A DNA stretch of 64,000 nucleotides from Pontimicrobium aquaticum (GTDB lineage Bacteria; Bacteroidota; Bacteroidia; Flavobacteriales; Flavobacteriaceae), in NCBI RefSeq assembly GCF_005047595.1, contig NZ_SUPL01000002.1:186001-250000 (forward strand), read 5' to 3'. Position numbers and translations under genes: made by a program. How positions within the stretch are numbered: the stretch's first letter is position 1; each line of letters starts with the position of its first letter. This document shows positions 19,639 to 29,266 of the stretch, in pieces. The notes beneath the pieces are model-generated. The model was not told where the DNA came from. It saw only the letters and a program-made list of their open reading frames with translations, and searched no databases.

Positions 19639-19768
19639 AAAGAAATTGAAAGGTAAATCTCCAAAGAGTACTTAAAAAGTGTTGATAGCTCATATTATAA
19701 GACGAAAACCACTTTTTTAGTTTAATTACTTTGTGCATATTATATTATTAATATTAACAATCCACATC

Positions 19769-21430
19769 TTAGTCAATTTGCATTTTTTCCATAACAATGG
19801 TTTTTATAGTGTTTAATATATTATCGTTTCCATTTTTAAAATCGTTAAAATTATTTTGCACGTAAATATGAGGAGCAATCCAATTTCTTTTATCCCATGA
19901 CACACTTTGTTGCCAATATGCATCAGAAATACTTAACTGTATACCAGTGTTGGGTAATGTGACAAAATTAGTTTCACCAATAAAATTTGGTTTTGAACCG
20001 GTTGGTTCTCCAATGAACTTAGTATTTGTCCATGTTTCTAAATCAGTGCTTAAATTCATTGCAGCAGAAAAAGTTCGTCTACCAATAATGGTAAATATCC
20101 CGTTTTCTTTATCTAATGTTTTATTGGCAATTATATGCTTGATTAAAGTCTTATTATTAAAAGAATTTCCACCTGGACAATGACGTAAATCAATAATTAA
20201 ATGTTTTATGTTTTGCTTTGAAATACTATCAAAAACTTTATCATAAAATTGTTTAATACTTTGTTGTGGTGTTGACAAATTGATATTTATTTTTACATAC
20301 ATAGCATTAAAGTCGTTCAATTCTTTTGACCAAAAAAAATCATTTTCATTTTGTTGGTATAAAGGAATCTTAGTTTTGTGCGATTCTAATTTTTCTGTTA
20401 AAATTGCAGGATTAAATTCATCTGCATTTACATCAATTGTTATTTTGCTACCATCTTCTTTTTGAAAAGTAAAAAAAGAGGACTTAGGGTTGCTGGTGAT
20501 ATTTAATACATGCAATACTTCAGAGAACATAAGGTTGAAATCTAATCTTTCGAATAAACCAATCTCGTTATCAACAGAAATGACATCCTTTATTTTTTCT
20601 AAAACTTCTTTTATTGACATACTATTAATATGTGTTAACCTTAATCCTAAAGCGTCTTTATATATACTGGAAGTTTGTGTTACATACAATCCTTTTTCAA
20701 ACATATATAACTTGAAAGGATAAAAGTGTAATTTGAATTTACCCGACAAAGGAGGTCTAATAAATGTATGTCCATCACCAATTTTAGTAGTAATTTTCAT
20801 TAGACTTACTAAAATTTCTGCATCAGTCTTTTGATTAACAGATTCTAGAAGCAGATTAAAATCAGAATTCCACTCTTTACTCTTAACTGTATTAAATATA
20901 TCATAATGCTTAACTTCAAATCGATGTTTTAAGAATTTAATATCGGTTTTCCATTTTTCTTCTCTGTTAAAAGTTGAATCTTGAGAGTAAATGGATTTAT
21001 AGCTGTCGGTTTTTCTAAACTCTTTGAACGCAGAATCTGAAACTACATTAGTAATAGATAAACTTTTGGGGGTTTTTAGACCTCTATTTATCCATATAGA
21101 AGTGTTTTTAAGATCACCGGATTCAGCATAACACATTGCAATATGTTTAATGCAATTGCCATAATTATATCCTGTATCTAGGCTTAATTTATAATTCTTA
21201 ATAGCCTTATCATAATCTTTAAGTTTATAAAAACAGTGTGCTAAATTATAATAGTATTCCCCATTATAAATATTGTCTTCAATGATTGTTGAAAATGCTA
21301 CAGCTGCTTCCTGCCACTGTTCATTTTGGTAAAGCTTCATGGCATTTTCAATTTTGTTAATAGATTGAGCATTTAGAACTAAATTTGTGCCTATAGCAAG
21401 AAGAAATAAAATTTTTGTTATTCTTTTCAT
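19769..21430 (-). CDS. TPR-S41 peptidase-like exported protein
   Basis: 553 residues from the ATG at 21430 (another in-frame ATG is at 21439). Signal peptide to LNAQ, then TPR-like helices (about 20-110), then an S41/C-terminal processing peptidase-like half. The active-site serine is S455 in the segment GRRTFSAAM, and the DLRHCPGGNS loop is the usual S41 strand-turn. S41 enzymes normally cleave C-terminal peptides in the periplasm. Here the TPRs may bring a partner. The neighbouring membrane AraC regulator, same strand and 64 bases upstream, could control it, but this is context only. Confidence 0.75.
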   Translation of the reverse strand: MKRITKILFLLAIGTNLVLNAQSINKIENAMKLYQNEQWQEAAVAFSTIIEDNIYNGEYYYNLAHCFYKLKDYDKAIKNYKLSLDTGYNYGNCIKHIAMCYAESGDLKNTSIWINRGLKTPKSLSITNVVSDSAFKEFRKTDSYKSIYSQDSTFNREEKWKTDIKFLKHRFEVKHYDIFNTVKSKEWNSDFNLLLESVNQKTDAEILVSLMKITTKIGDGHTFIRPPLSGKFKLHFYPFKLYMFEKGLYVTQTSSIYKDALGLRLTHINSMSIKEVLEKIKDVISVDNEIGLFERLDFNLMFSEVLHVLNITSNPKSSFFTFQKEDGSKITIDVNADEFNPAILTEKLESHKTKIPLYQQNENDFFWSKELNDFNAMYVKININLSTPQQSIKQFYDKVFDSISKQNIKHLIIDLRHCPGGNSFNNKTLIKHIIANKTLDKENGIFTIIGRRTFSAAMNLSTDLETWTNTKFIGEPTGSKPNFIGETNFVTLPNTGIQLSISDAYWQQSVSWDKRNWIAPHIYVQNNFNDFKNGNDNILNTIKTIVMEKMQID

Positions 21431-21503
21431 GATTGTCATTTAATTTGAACAAAAATCTATTAAATTAAATGTTCAATCGCCCGAAATGATAATTGATGAC
21501 GAA

Positions 21504-22598
21504 TTACGAAGAAAAAATTTCCTTCCTAAATTGAGAAGGCGTCATACCAGTTTCTTTTTTAAATGCGTTATTGAAACTATTCTTGTTATTAAAACCAGCT
21601 TCAAAAGCAATAGCTAGAAGTGTATAATCCTTAAACTTCGGTTGCTTAAGTAGTATTTTGAACTTATTAACTCTATACTGATTAATAAGTCCTGAAAAAT
21701 TATAACTTGAGTTTTCATTGATTATTTGTGAAAGCTGATGACCAGAAACACCAATTTCAAAGGCCAATTGTTTCAGGTTTATATCTGGATTTAGAAATGG
21801 CTCGTTTTTTTTCAAATATGCAATCAGATAATTATAATACTGCGCACTCTCTTTTTTCGATAGCCCAGTAGTCTTGTAACGTTTCTTAATTACTTTGTTA
21901 ATAGTTTCAGGCAGTATATCGGATTGCTTAATACTTAAATATCCTAAAATATAAATTGCCAAAACAATAACAATTCCGATTAAAAAATCTGCTAATTGAA
22001 ATAATCTATGATCAAATAAAATAGTTAAAGCTAATAATATCCAGACAATAAGTTGAATCACTAGATAGCTTGCGATAAAAGATGTTAATAACCATGTGTT
22101 ACTATTTTTATTTTTGACCATTAACTTTATAGATAAAACTGTATAAACTAATAAATGAAACAATTTAATTAATGGTAGAATTATATTAGCATTATTTATT
22201 TCTAACTCATAATCTGAGCTAAAAACTTCCTTGGTAACCTCTTCATTTTGGAGTTTGGTAAAGAAAATAATTAGAAAGAAAAATAGTAATGTAGGAACAA
22301 AATGAATAACCTTATTGAATGTTCTTGTAAGAGTTTCAGTTTCTTCTAAACTGGATTTGATAAATAAATATAATAAAGGTCCCATTAAAAAAAATGAACC
22401 TGAAGCAAGTAAAAATAAACCATTGTATTTATCTTGGATATTCTTATATCCTAGCCAAGAGCCAATAATCATTATTGTAGCTATAAGAATCAAACCTCCT
22501 AACCATCTATACTGATTACTTCTTCTGCCTTTTTCAAAAAAATTAAAACTAAGGAGAAAACCTTGAGCTATTCCTATTATGTATAAGTAAGATATCAA
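21504..22598 (-). CDS. membrane-anchored AraC-family regulator, TTG start
   Basis: 364 residues. The first 220 residues make about seven hydrophobic helices, and the last 110 (LNPDINLKQLAFEIGV, a helix-turn-helix, then GFNNKNSFNNAFKKETGMTPSQFRK) are an AraC DNA-binding domain. Flavobacteria use this layout for signal-sensing at the membrane. No ATG fits the N-terminus: the frame opens with TTG at 22596-22598, right after a stop codon, and the next ATG would remove the first helix. A TTG start is likely, or else the first codon region was damaged. It lies just behind an 85-codon fragment of a paralogue. Confidence 0.75.
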   Translation of the reverse strand: MISYLYIIGIAQGFLLSFNFFEKGRRSNQYRWLGGLILIATIMIIGSWLGYKNIQDKYNGLFLLASGSFFLMGPLLYLFIKSSLEETETLTRTFNKVIHFVPTLLFFFLIIFFTKLQNEEVTKEVFSSDYELEINNANIILPLIKLFHLLVYTVLSIKLMVKNKNSNTWLLTSFIASYLVIQLIVWILLALTILFDHRLFQLADFLIGIVIVLAIYILGYLSIKQSDILPETINKVIKKRYKTTGLSKKESAQYYNYLIAYLKKNEPFLNPDINLKQLAFEIGVSGHQLSQIINENSSYNFSGLINQYRVNKFKILLKQPKFKDYTLLAIAFEAGFNNKNSFNNAFKKETGMTPSQFRKEIFSS

Positions 22599-22618
22599 TT
22601 AGTTAGATAACATTTTAT

Positions 22619-22876
22619 TCAATAAATATACATTAAGGATCCATAAAGAAAAATGATAGCATTTGGAAGCGCCAAAAAATTAGGATACATTTTTAAAAAA
22701 TTAATTTCTCTAAACAGGCGTCCTATCATTGTAAAGGAAATCAAAAACAAAAAAAGTGCTAAAAACGTATTAGCTGCTTGATTTCTTTTTTTTATTCGTA
22801 TAATTAGTATTGCTAAAATAAAACCTTGCAAAGCTACCATTAAAATAATAATCTCAAATATGCTCAAATATTTCAT
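22619..22876 (-). pseudogene. truncated N-terminus of a membrane AraC regulator
   Basis: 85 codons (ATG at 22876). They carry two to three hydrophobic helices and the motif IFLYGSLMYIY, which matches the segment seen in the full regulators beside it (MGPLLYLFIK at 21.5-22.6 kb and LYGPLFYIYVK at 23.3-24.4 kb). Translation then stops at TGA (22619-22621), where the others go on to the rest of the membrane domain and the DNA-binding part. The next gene starts 20 bases on with its own complete N-terminus, so a frameshift cannot join them. It looks like the relic of a duplicated gene cut by deletion. Confidence 0.6.
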
Positions 22877-23281
22877 AGCTCTTTAAACAGGTAATAATAA
22901 ATTTCTTTTGCAAAATAATAAAAAACCAAGTTTTATAATATTAATTAACAATTCTTTTATTTTATTATACACATCATATGTTAAGCCTATTCTTATATTA
23001 CTTTTTTGTAGAGTTAAGAAATAGGGCTAAAGGGTGATCCGTGTTTGATTTCAATACAATTATGGTTTGCTAATTAATTTTTAATGATGCTTGCAACTTT
23101 ATTTTTTTTCAAATTCTTTCACTATTAAACTTTAACTTTTTTATTTTGAAGGGATTTTATAGGTAAGTTACATAAAAGCTAAAGCTCTCTAATTAACGTT
23201 TAAATAACTAAAAAGCTTTTGTATTAATGTTTGCTATGTAATTACATCAAAATTTTATATTAAATAAATGTGTAATAAAAA
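22877..23281. other. 405-base divergent intergenic region
   Basis: It lies between the truncated minus-strand regulator and the plus-strand AraC gene. I see no coding frame, terminator or clean promoter box; it is very AT-rich. Promoters of both directions are expected here. Confidence 0.4.
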
Positions 23282-24376
23282 ATGACAGTATCTGAATATA
23301 TTATTTTAATATTTTCCATTATTTCATTTTCTGCAGGAGTATATTTTCTGTTTAAAATGAATTATAGCCCTAATTTATGGTTATCGCTAATTTTGTTTAC
23401 TTTTTCTTATCAAATGTTTTATAGTGTTTTGTTTTGGTCGAGATTTAGTGAGTTTTTATTAGTGCAATTAAACTATACCAGTTTATTACCCATGACCCTT
23501 TATGGTCCTTTATTTTACATTTATGTTAAGTCCTTGACTAAAAAAAAATTATTGCTGATCGATATTTTACATTTTATTCCATTAATTATTTTCCTTATAT
23601 CATTTTGGAATTATTATGCCTTGACATATCAACAAAAGATTATTGAATTTGAGGCAAACAATATAGATTCTTTTAAAATTACCATAATCCCAAAAATGCC
23701 ATGGGTTTTATGCTTTGTGATGTTGACATACATTATTGTTTCTTATAACAATATTCTCAAGGATTTAAGAAAAGATGATGATTTAGTTTTATGGCTCAAA
23801 GCTATTCACTTAGTTTTTGGAGTTTTCGTTATAGGATATTTTGTGTATTACGGTCTTGTTTATTTTGAAGTGATTACAAATGAAATGGATTATTTTATTT
23901 CATATATAATGACAGTTTTTATTTCAATGACTTTATACTTTGGTTATCAATATCAAAATATATTTAATGGGAAAGAAATCCAAAAGGTAATTCCTTTTGT
24001 AAAATATCAAAGAACTGGATTGTCTAAGTCTTTTTCAAATGATATTAAATCTAACCTTTTAGATTTAATGGATTCTAAAAAACCTTATTTAGATTACGAA
24101 TTGCGCTTAAATGATCTGGCAGATACATTAAATGTTTCTAGAAATCACATGTCTCAAGTAATTAATGAACATTTTGAAGCTTCATTCTTTGAATTTATTA
24201 ATAGTTATCGCATAAGAGAGGCTATTCGACTTCTTGAGGAAGAACCAGAGCTCAGCATCTCTTCGGTGGCGTTTGAATCTGGATTTAATAATAGAGTATC
24301 TTTTTATAATTCGTTTAAAAAAGTTAAGGGAATGACTCCTACTTCATTTAGAAAAAGGCTGAGTGAATTTAGCTAA
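23282..24376 (+). CDS. membrane-anchored AraC-family regulator
   Basis: 364 residues. About seven hydrophobic helices in the first 230 residues, followed by an AraC DNA-binding domain (LNDLADTLNVSRNHMSQVIN, then GFNNRVSFYNSFKKVKGMTPTSFRK). Same layout as the regulator at 21.5-22.6 kb, with low identity in the sensor half. The gene is divergent from the truncated copy. It has a terminator 157 bases behind its end, so it seems to be a single-gene transcript. No signal is known. Confidence 0.85.
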   Translation: MTVSEYIILIFSIISFSAGVYFLFKMNYSPNLWLSLILFTFSYQMFYSVLFWSRFSEFLLVQLNYTSLLPMTLYGPLFYIYVKSLTKKKLLLIDILHFIPLIIFLISFWNYYALTYQQKIIEFEANNIDSFKITIIPKMPWVLCFVMLTYIIVSYNNILKDLRKDDDLVLWLKAIHLVFGVFVIGYFVYYGLVYFEVITNEMDYFISYIMTVFISMTLYFGYQYQNIFNGKEIQKVIPFVKYQRTGLSKSFSNDIKSNLLDLMDSKKPYLDYELRLNDLADTLNVSRNHMSQVINEHFEASFFEFINSYRIREAIRLLEEEPELSISSVAFESGFNNRVSFYNSFKKVKGMTPTSFRKRLSEFS

Positions 24377-24754
24377 AAACACTCATCAATTTTTATACTT
24401 ACATCATAGGTAAGAATAGCTAAAATTTACAAAGAGACCTTTTAAGTATTAAAAGCTATAATGTTGAATCAAATTTCTTCAATTCAGAAATTAATAATTG
24501 GTTTGACATTTTTTCTGTACGCTCTACAAAGTAAGCTTCATAGAAATGTGAGGCTTTTTTTATGCTTTAAAATTTACACAAGTCAATTTTGTATTGCTTT
24601 CAAAATAAAGTAATTATTCTCTTAATGATTTGAAAATAGAAACTGTTTAGGATAAACTTTATAGAGTAGTATTTTAGATGAAATTTTATGAATTTAATGA
24701 CATCTGATTTTAGAATTATCACGTATATAAAAGAGTTAAACCCCAAAAAAAAGC
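24377..24754. other. 378-base non-coding region with a terminator
   Basis: Holds the terminator at 24533-24561 and an AT-rich leader for the CAP gene. No coding frame seen. Confidence 0.45.
24533..24561 (+). terminator. hairpin terminator after the AraC gene
   Basis: AAGCTTCA (24533-24540) pairs with TGAGGCTT (24549-24556) in RNA, with one G-U pair, around an 8-base loop, followed by a run of seven Ts. It ends the plus-strand regulator transcript. Confidence 0.65.
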
Positions 24755-25231
24755 ATGAAAAAAGTAATTATATTCTGTTATGTAGTTGTAAGTCTGATGG
24801 TTGTGTCTTGTTCAAAAGAAAATGATTTAGACTCTTTCGAAAATGAAGCAAATGAAATATCCTTAACCATAACTCAAGAAATACTCGAATTAGTCAATTT
24901 ACACCGAAAAAGTATTGGAAAACAAGAGTTAATTAGAAATTCAGACGCCGATAATATAGCAAAAGGTCATACACATTATATGATTAATCAAGGTAAAATA
25001 AGTCATGATAATTTCGCTAAACGATTTTTAGAACTTCAAGATCAAGTCCAAGCAATTACAGCAGGAGAAAATGTGGCATTTGGTTATGCAAATGGAAAAA
25101 CAGTTGTGGATGCTTGGTTAAACAGCCCTGGACATAAAGCCAATATTGAAGGTGATTTTGTTTATATTGGTATTGCAGCTGTTAAAGATTCTAATGGAGC
25201 TTACTATTATACTCAATTATTTTATCGTTAA
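24755..25231 (+). CDS. CAP-domain (SCP/YkwD-like) lipoprotein
   Basis: 158 residues with a lipoprotein signal (lipobox cysteine C19, VVSC). The mature part is one CAP domain: H74 in GHTHYM, E105 in GENVAFG, H127 in NSPGHKANI, the residues that line the CAP cavity. Bacterial members of the family are exported and small; their activity is not settled (metal- or sterol-binding and peptidase roles have been proposed). It lies convergent with the MoxR-type operon and 378 bases behind the AraC regulator. Confidence 0.85.
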   Translation: MKKVIIFCYVVVSLMVVSCSKENDLDSFENEANEISLTITQEILELVNLHRKSIGKQELIRNSDADNIAKGHTHYMINQGKISHDNFAKRFLELQDQVQAITAGENVAFGYANGKTVVDAWLNSPGHKANIEGDFVYIGIAAVKDSNGAYYYTQLFYR

Positions 25232-25311
25232 TTAGTCTGAAAATATTTAGAACTAAGTTGGTTCTTTCTAAAATTAAAGTTTCCTAAAATTTGAGGTTTT
25301 ATTATGTGTAG

Positions 25312-27057
25312 TCACATTTTTGGTTCCAACCATAAATAGCCAATACTTAAAACAAAAACCATAAAAAACCATAAAGGGTTTATAGTGCTATTTGCTGTAT
25401 TGCTTTTTACTGTATTTAATTTATTAGTTCTAAAATGTTTTTTGTTAGATGTAATTGTACTTACAGCTTTTAAAGTTTGCCATTGTGAATTATTAATAGC
25501 ATAATACTGAAACACCTTTGTGGTATCTTGTTGTGTTTTAAGGGTGTTCCATCCTTCGTTTTTTGGATAAGTAATTCCTGTCCATAAATCTTTTATATCA
25601 ATACTTCTTTTAATAGGAATTTGATAGCTTGTTGTTTCTATAAGAGGATTGTTATTGGTTGTTCTTAATTCAAAGCTAAAAGGTTCATTAATATAGGCTA
25701 ACTTTGATTTAGAATTCCACTCTATACTTGGCGTCTCTTTTTTACTAATGCTTTCAATTGTTTTAGCCCAAAGTTGTTTATAAACATCAATTTCTCCCTT
25801 TAGTTGTAACTCATATGTGTTTTGAAGTACACTCGTGCCGATTCTACCTATTCCAAGACGTTTGTACCCTGATACAATATTAGAATTATCATTTAAAATG
25901 GATTCAATAGCTATATCATTTTTAAATACAAAAGGATATTTAGAAATTGTATTTTTTGGACTAATTTCTAAAGAAGCATTATTCTTGCTATTGGAAATGA
26001 AATTAAATGAATACCAGCGACTTCGAGAGTTAAAAAGGCTAACTTCTGATTGAATAAACATACCCAATCCATATTCTTTTATTGAAGCTTCAAATGCATT
26101 TCTTTCATTTTTGGTCAACCCATTTATAGATAGCACATCAATAATAACAACATCAAACGGTTTTAATTGTTCTTGAGTAAATCTAACGGTAGGCTTATTA
26201 TCCATATTAAAATACTCATATTTATAACGGTCTTTTGTTAACCTGCTTCTAACTAATACATTGTGTCCAGCTTCAGCTAAATAATTTTTTAAGTATTTGG
26301 TTTCAAAAGATGGCGTAGCATTTATGATTAGAATATTTAAAAGTTGTTGCTCTTTTACTGTTAATGGTAAAGGTTCTTTTTTTATAACATTATCTACAGA
26401 ATCTTTTTCAACTAACTGATACACAAATGTTCCTTCTACCTTTAAAGTAGTTGATAATTGAAATTCTTGAGAGGTTTCATTAGTAAGTGTTATGGAATCT
26501 AAAACTCTGCCAGCAGAGTCTTCCAAAAGTAATTTATGACCTTTGGTTGGCTGGTTGTATTTACCGTTAAAGAGCATGTCATTCCTAACGGTTTTATTAG
26601 CAACGTAATTAAATTTACTTATTCCTTTTGGTGTATTGCCTCCAATATAAATAGTGTTTACAGAGTCTAGTTGCCATAAATCGTAGTGCTGTAAACCGTT
26701 ACCAAGTATAAATGCCGTTTCTGGAATTTCATTTTGCGGAATTAAAGTTTGATTTTCTTCATAATTGTAAACCTTTAATTTTTTATAAGCTTTTTTAAGA
26801 CTGTCAAGTTGTGTGTCCATAAAACCACTTGTAAGTATTACAGCTTTAAAAGATTTGCCAGAGTTTTCTATGGTTGGTTTTAAGGCAATTAAAGCTAATG
26901 ATGCTAATGCTAACAACGATATTGTTGAGTTAATGTAAAAGCGTCTTTTTTTAAGCTTTACACGTTCTTTCCAAATAAACACAAGCCAAACAATAAGTGT
27001 AACACCTATAATTTGCCAAAGCCATTCATTATTAATAAAAGAAACACTATTTATCAT
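25312..27057 (-). CDS. large membrane protein, last gene of MoxR operon
   Basis: 581 residues. Two N-terminal membrane helices (about 12-28 and 41-62), a long soluble region and one C-terminal helix (about 560-576). The soluble part contains segments such as LNILIINATPSFETKYLKNYL and KPFDVVIIDVLS that look like glutamine-amidotransferase-like folds seen in BatA-type operons. No catalytic cysteine arrangement can be confirmed. It overlaps the start of the operon's preceding gene by 11 bases, which supports translational coupling. Its partners suggest a role in the envelope, with function unknown. Confidence 0.6.
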   Translation of the reverse strand: MINSVSFINNEWLWQIIGVTLIVWLVFIWKERVKLKKRRFYINSTISLLALASLALIALKPTIENSGKSFKAVILTSGFMDTQLDSLKKAYKKLKVYNYEENQTLIPQNEIPETAFILGNGLQHYDLWQLDSVNTIYIGGNTPKGISKFNYVANKTVRNDMLFNGKYNQPTKGHKLLLEDSAGRVLDSITLTNETSQEFQLSTTLKVEGTFVYQLVEKDSVDNVIKKEPLPLTVKEQQLLNILIINATPSFETKYLKNYLAEAGHNVLVRSRLTKDRYKYEYFNMDNKPTVRFTQEQLKPFDVVIIDVLSINGLTKNERNAFEASIKEYGLGMFIQSEVSLFNSRSRWYSFNFISNSKNNASLEISPKNTISKYPFVFKNDIAIESILNDNSNIVSGYKRLGIGRIGTSVLQNTYELQLKGEIDVYKQLWAKTIESISKKETPSIEWNSKSKLAYINEPFSFELRTTNNNPLIETTSYQIPIKRSIDIKDLWTGITYPKNEGWNTLKTQQDTTKVFQYYAINNSQWQTLKAVSTITSNKKHFRTNKLNTVKSNTANSTINPLWFFMVFVLSIGYLWLEPKM

Positions 27058-29266
27058 GAATATCCAATTCCTTTAGTAATAATTGATTAATTTCATTAAC
27101 AGATGCTGCTGTTTTTGACGGATTGTCATTTGGTTTTGGAATTGCCATAAGCAACCCTCTTTGCACCTCAATATAAGTTTGTGCGTTTCTTTGTGAGCCA
27201 TCGATGATCCATCGTAACTGTTGTAAAGTGTTTAAGTACTTGCCTGGAAACTCTACAGCTAAGGTTGATAGTTCGTTTCCTGCATTCTCAAAAATAGCAG
27301 TAGTTTCATCTGTAAAAAGAGCGTCACTTGTTTTAAAAACCTCTAATGTTAAGATGGCTTGTCGCATAAACGGAAATGCTTCCTCCTGAGCTATGGTTTC
27401 ATTTTTTCTATAACTTTTTACCGCTTCTAATTTTCCTGTTAAACGTTTGTCTTCTTTTATTGGAGGTGGATCAAACCCAATACGATGCACATAGACTCTA
27501 GCCGAATTTTTTATCTCCTGAATGTACTTAAGTGCTTTATACTGAAATGGTAAAGATTTCTCTGGTTCATACAAGCGTAAATATAATTCGGCATCCCACA
27601 TTTCGTTTAAAGCTTTTTTGAGTTTTGTTCTTAAGGATTCTTCAAATAATGTGGCTTTTTCTGGGTCGTCATGATTATGCATGTATGCTTCAAGCGGATT
27701 GTCTTCATCTTTTTTAGTTGTTTTGTCTTCAACTAAATTATGCTCATTTTCGCTATCATGATCGTGTTTGTAACCTGCTAAAGGATCATTAGGATCCTGT
27801 TCTAATTCGTGTTGAGCCACTTCGGCATTTTCTTGGTTTACAATGGCAATTTCTGATTCTTCTCCCATAAATGCGCCATATTTTAATCGTAACGATTTTT
27901 GATCGAACCCTAGTTCGTTACTCGTAAAATTGAAATCTTTTTTCGAGAGTATTTTTCTGTTTTTTATAAGCTTTTCAGTATCTATTATTAGCTGTCGCTG
28001 GCTTCTAAAATAATCTGGCATTCTATCGACTCCAAGAGTACCTTCAACACTAAACTCATACGACGTTGTATCTCTAATAACAGCAAAATAGGTTTCGCTT
28101 CTGGCAATATTTGGCTTGGGTGTTTTAAAATCTTGAGTTTCTACGTAAAAATAAAGCTCATCTCCAGGCTCCATGTTCATATTATCTAAATCTATTTTTT
28201 TAGATAGCGTCGTATTTTTAGTTCCCTTTTTTAAAGAATTGTCAAAATTTAGTTTTTCCTCTCGAAACTTAACTGATTCACCTGAACCTTTGCTCACAGT
28301 GGCAATAATATAGGCGTCTGCCACACCAAAATCATCATTAATAGTTGTTTTAAACTCAACTATTTTATTGTTATCATAATTAAATGAGGTGAATTGATTT
28401 AAACCTTGAAGCTTTATGGTTGGAGCAGCGTCTTTAAACGCTTCAATTGCATAAAGATCGGATGTATACGAGTTGCCTTGTACATCTTCAAACTTAAAAT
28501 TGTAGAAACCTGAGTTTGTTAACGTAGTATCCCAAATGTATGATGCATTATTTAAACGCATAGGATAGTTATTTTCCATGCTTTGCATCATCACATTGTC
28601 AATTTGATTGTCAAATTTCAACTCCCAATTTAATTGTGAGCCTTCTAGGGCTTTAATGTTCATTTTTGAGACTCTCTGTGTAGGAATATTAGTGTATTTT
28701 GGATAACCTATGGTTACCCATTGTTCTACAATTTTTGGGGCTTCACCTAGGTTGCTTATTGAATCATTAGCCTTGAAAATAATTGGATTAACAGTTGTAT
28801 TTGGAATAGGCGATTTTTTAAAATAATCTACACGATTTAACTGATTTAAAACAAAACCTAGTCCAATAAGGGAAACAGCAATAATACTCGTACGTTTTAA
28901 ATGATGTGGTGGCTGTATTTCTTTGACTGCTTCTTTTACCTTTTTTGAAACCTTTAACTGCTGAAGCTTAGCTAAACTAGAATGCCTATCCCAAGGTTGC
29001 AACAGTAGTCCAGTACTGTATTCTAACAAATCTATTTGATTGTCTAAAAAGCTACTTGAAGATTTTATATCTGGTTTCCAAGGTTTGATAATAACCGAGG
29101 CTATTATGCCCACTAGCACAAACAAAATAAGTGATAACAGAATATTCTGACTTAGAAAGTACATACACGTTGAAATGCCTAAAGCATACAAAAACACTTC
29201 TAAGCCAAGCAGTAACTGCCATTGCTTCGTGAATTTAATTAATATGTCTTTGCCTTTGGTATTCAT
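27047..29266 (-). CDS. DUF4175-like membrane protein with a repeated His-Asp motif
   Basis: 739 residues. Two close membrane helices (about 20-60) and another at about 127-142, then a long mostly beta-rich then helical region, as in the DUF4175-type proteins that follow BatA and DUF58 genes. Around residues 494-506 and 523-535 it carries two copies of a similar short sequence (DPLAGYKHDHDSE and NPLEAYMHNHDDP), acidic and rich in histidine. It overlaps the gene before it by four bases (ATGA) and the one after by 11, so it is part of a coupled operon. Function unknown. Confidence 0.65.
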   Translation of the reverse strand: MNTKGKDILIKFTKQWQLLLGLEVFLYALGISTCMYFLSQNILLSLILFVLVGIIASVIIKPWKPDIKSSSSFLDNQIDLLEYSTGLLLQPWDRHSSLAKLQQLKVSKKVKEAVKEIQPPHHLKRTSIIAVSLIGLGFVLNQLNRVDYFKKSPIPNTTVNPIIFKANDSISNLGEAPKIVEQWVTIGYPKYTNIPTQRVSKMNIKALEGSQLNWELKFDNQIDNVMMQSMENNYPMRLNNASYIWDTTLTNSGFYNFKFEDVQGNSYTSDLYAIEAFKDAAPTIKLQGLNQFTSFNYDNNKIVEFKTTINDDFGVADAYIIATVSKGSGESVKFREEKLNFDNSLKKGTKNTTLSKKIDLDNMNMEPGDELYFYVETQDFKTPKPNIARSETYFAVIRDTTSYEFSVEGTLGVDRMPDYFRSQRQLIIDTEKLIKNRKILSKKDFNFTSNELGFDQKSLRLKYGAFMGEESEIAIVNQENAEVAQHELEQDPNDPLAGYKHDHDSENEHNLVEDKTTKKDEDNPLEAYMHNHDDPEKATLFEESLRTKLKKALNEMWDAELYLRLYEPEKSLPFQYKALKYIQEIKNSARVYVHRIGFDPPPIKEDKRLTGKLEAVKSYRKNETIAQEEAFPFMRQAILTLEVFKTSDALFTDETTAIFENAGNELSTLAVEFPGKYLNTLQQLRWIIDGSQRNAQTYIEVQRGLLMAIPKPNDNPSKTAASVNEINQLLLKELDIHDK

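Larger units (their letters stand above)
19192..19768. other. 577-base non-coding region with short repeats
   Basis: No convincing gene was seen. It contains an imperfect 30-base direct repeat (19243-19274 and 19564-19593) and a 14-base tandem repeat, listed separately. It holds the presumed promoter of the DUF1579-like gene (start 19191). On the other side the TPR-S41 gene ends at 19769. Confidence 0.5.

Noticed and set aside
22599-22876. Frameshift that would join the 85-codon fragment to the following AraC gene
   Set aside because: The following gene already has its own complete N-terminal helices, so joining them would duplicate the first segment.
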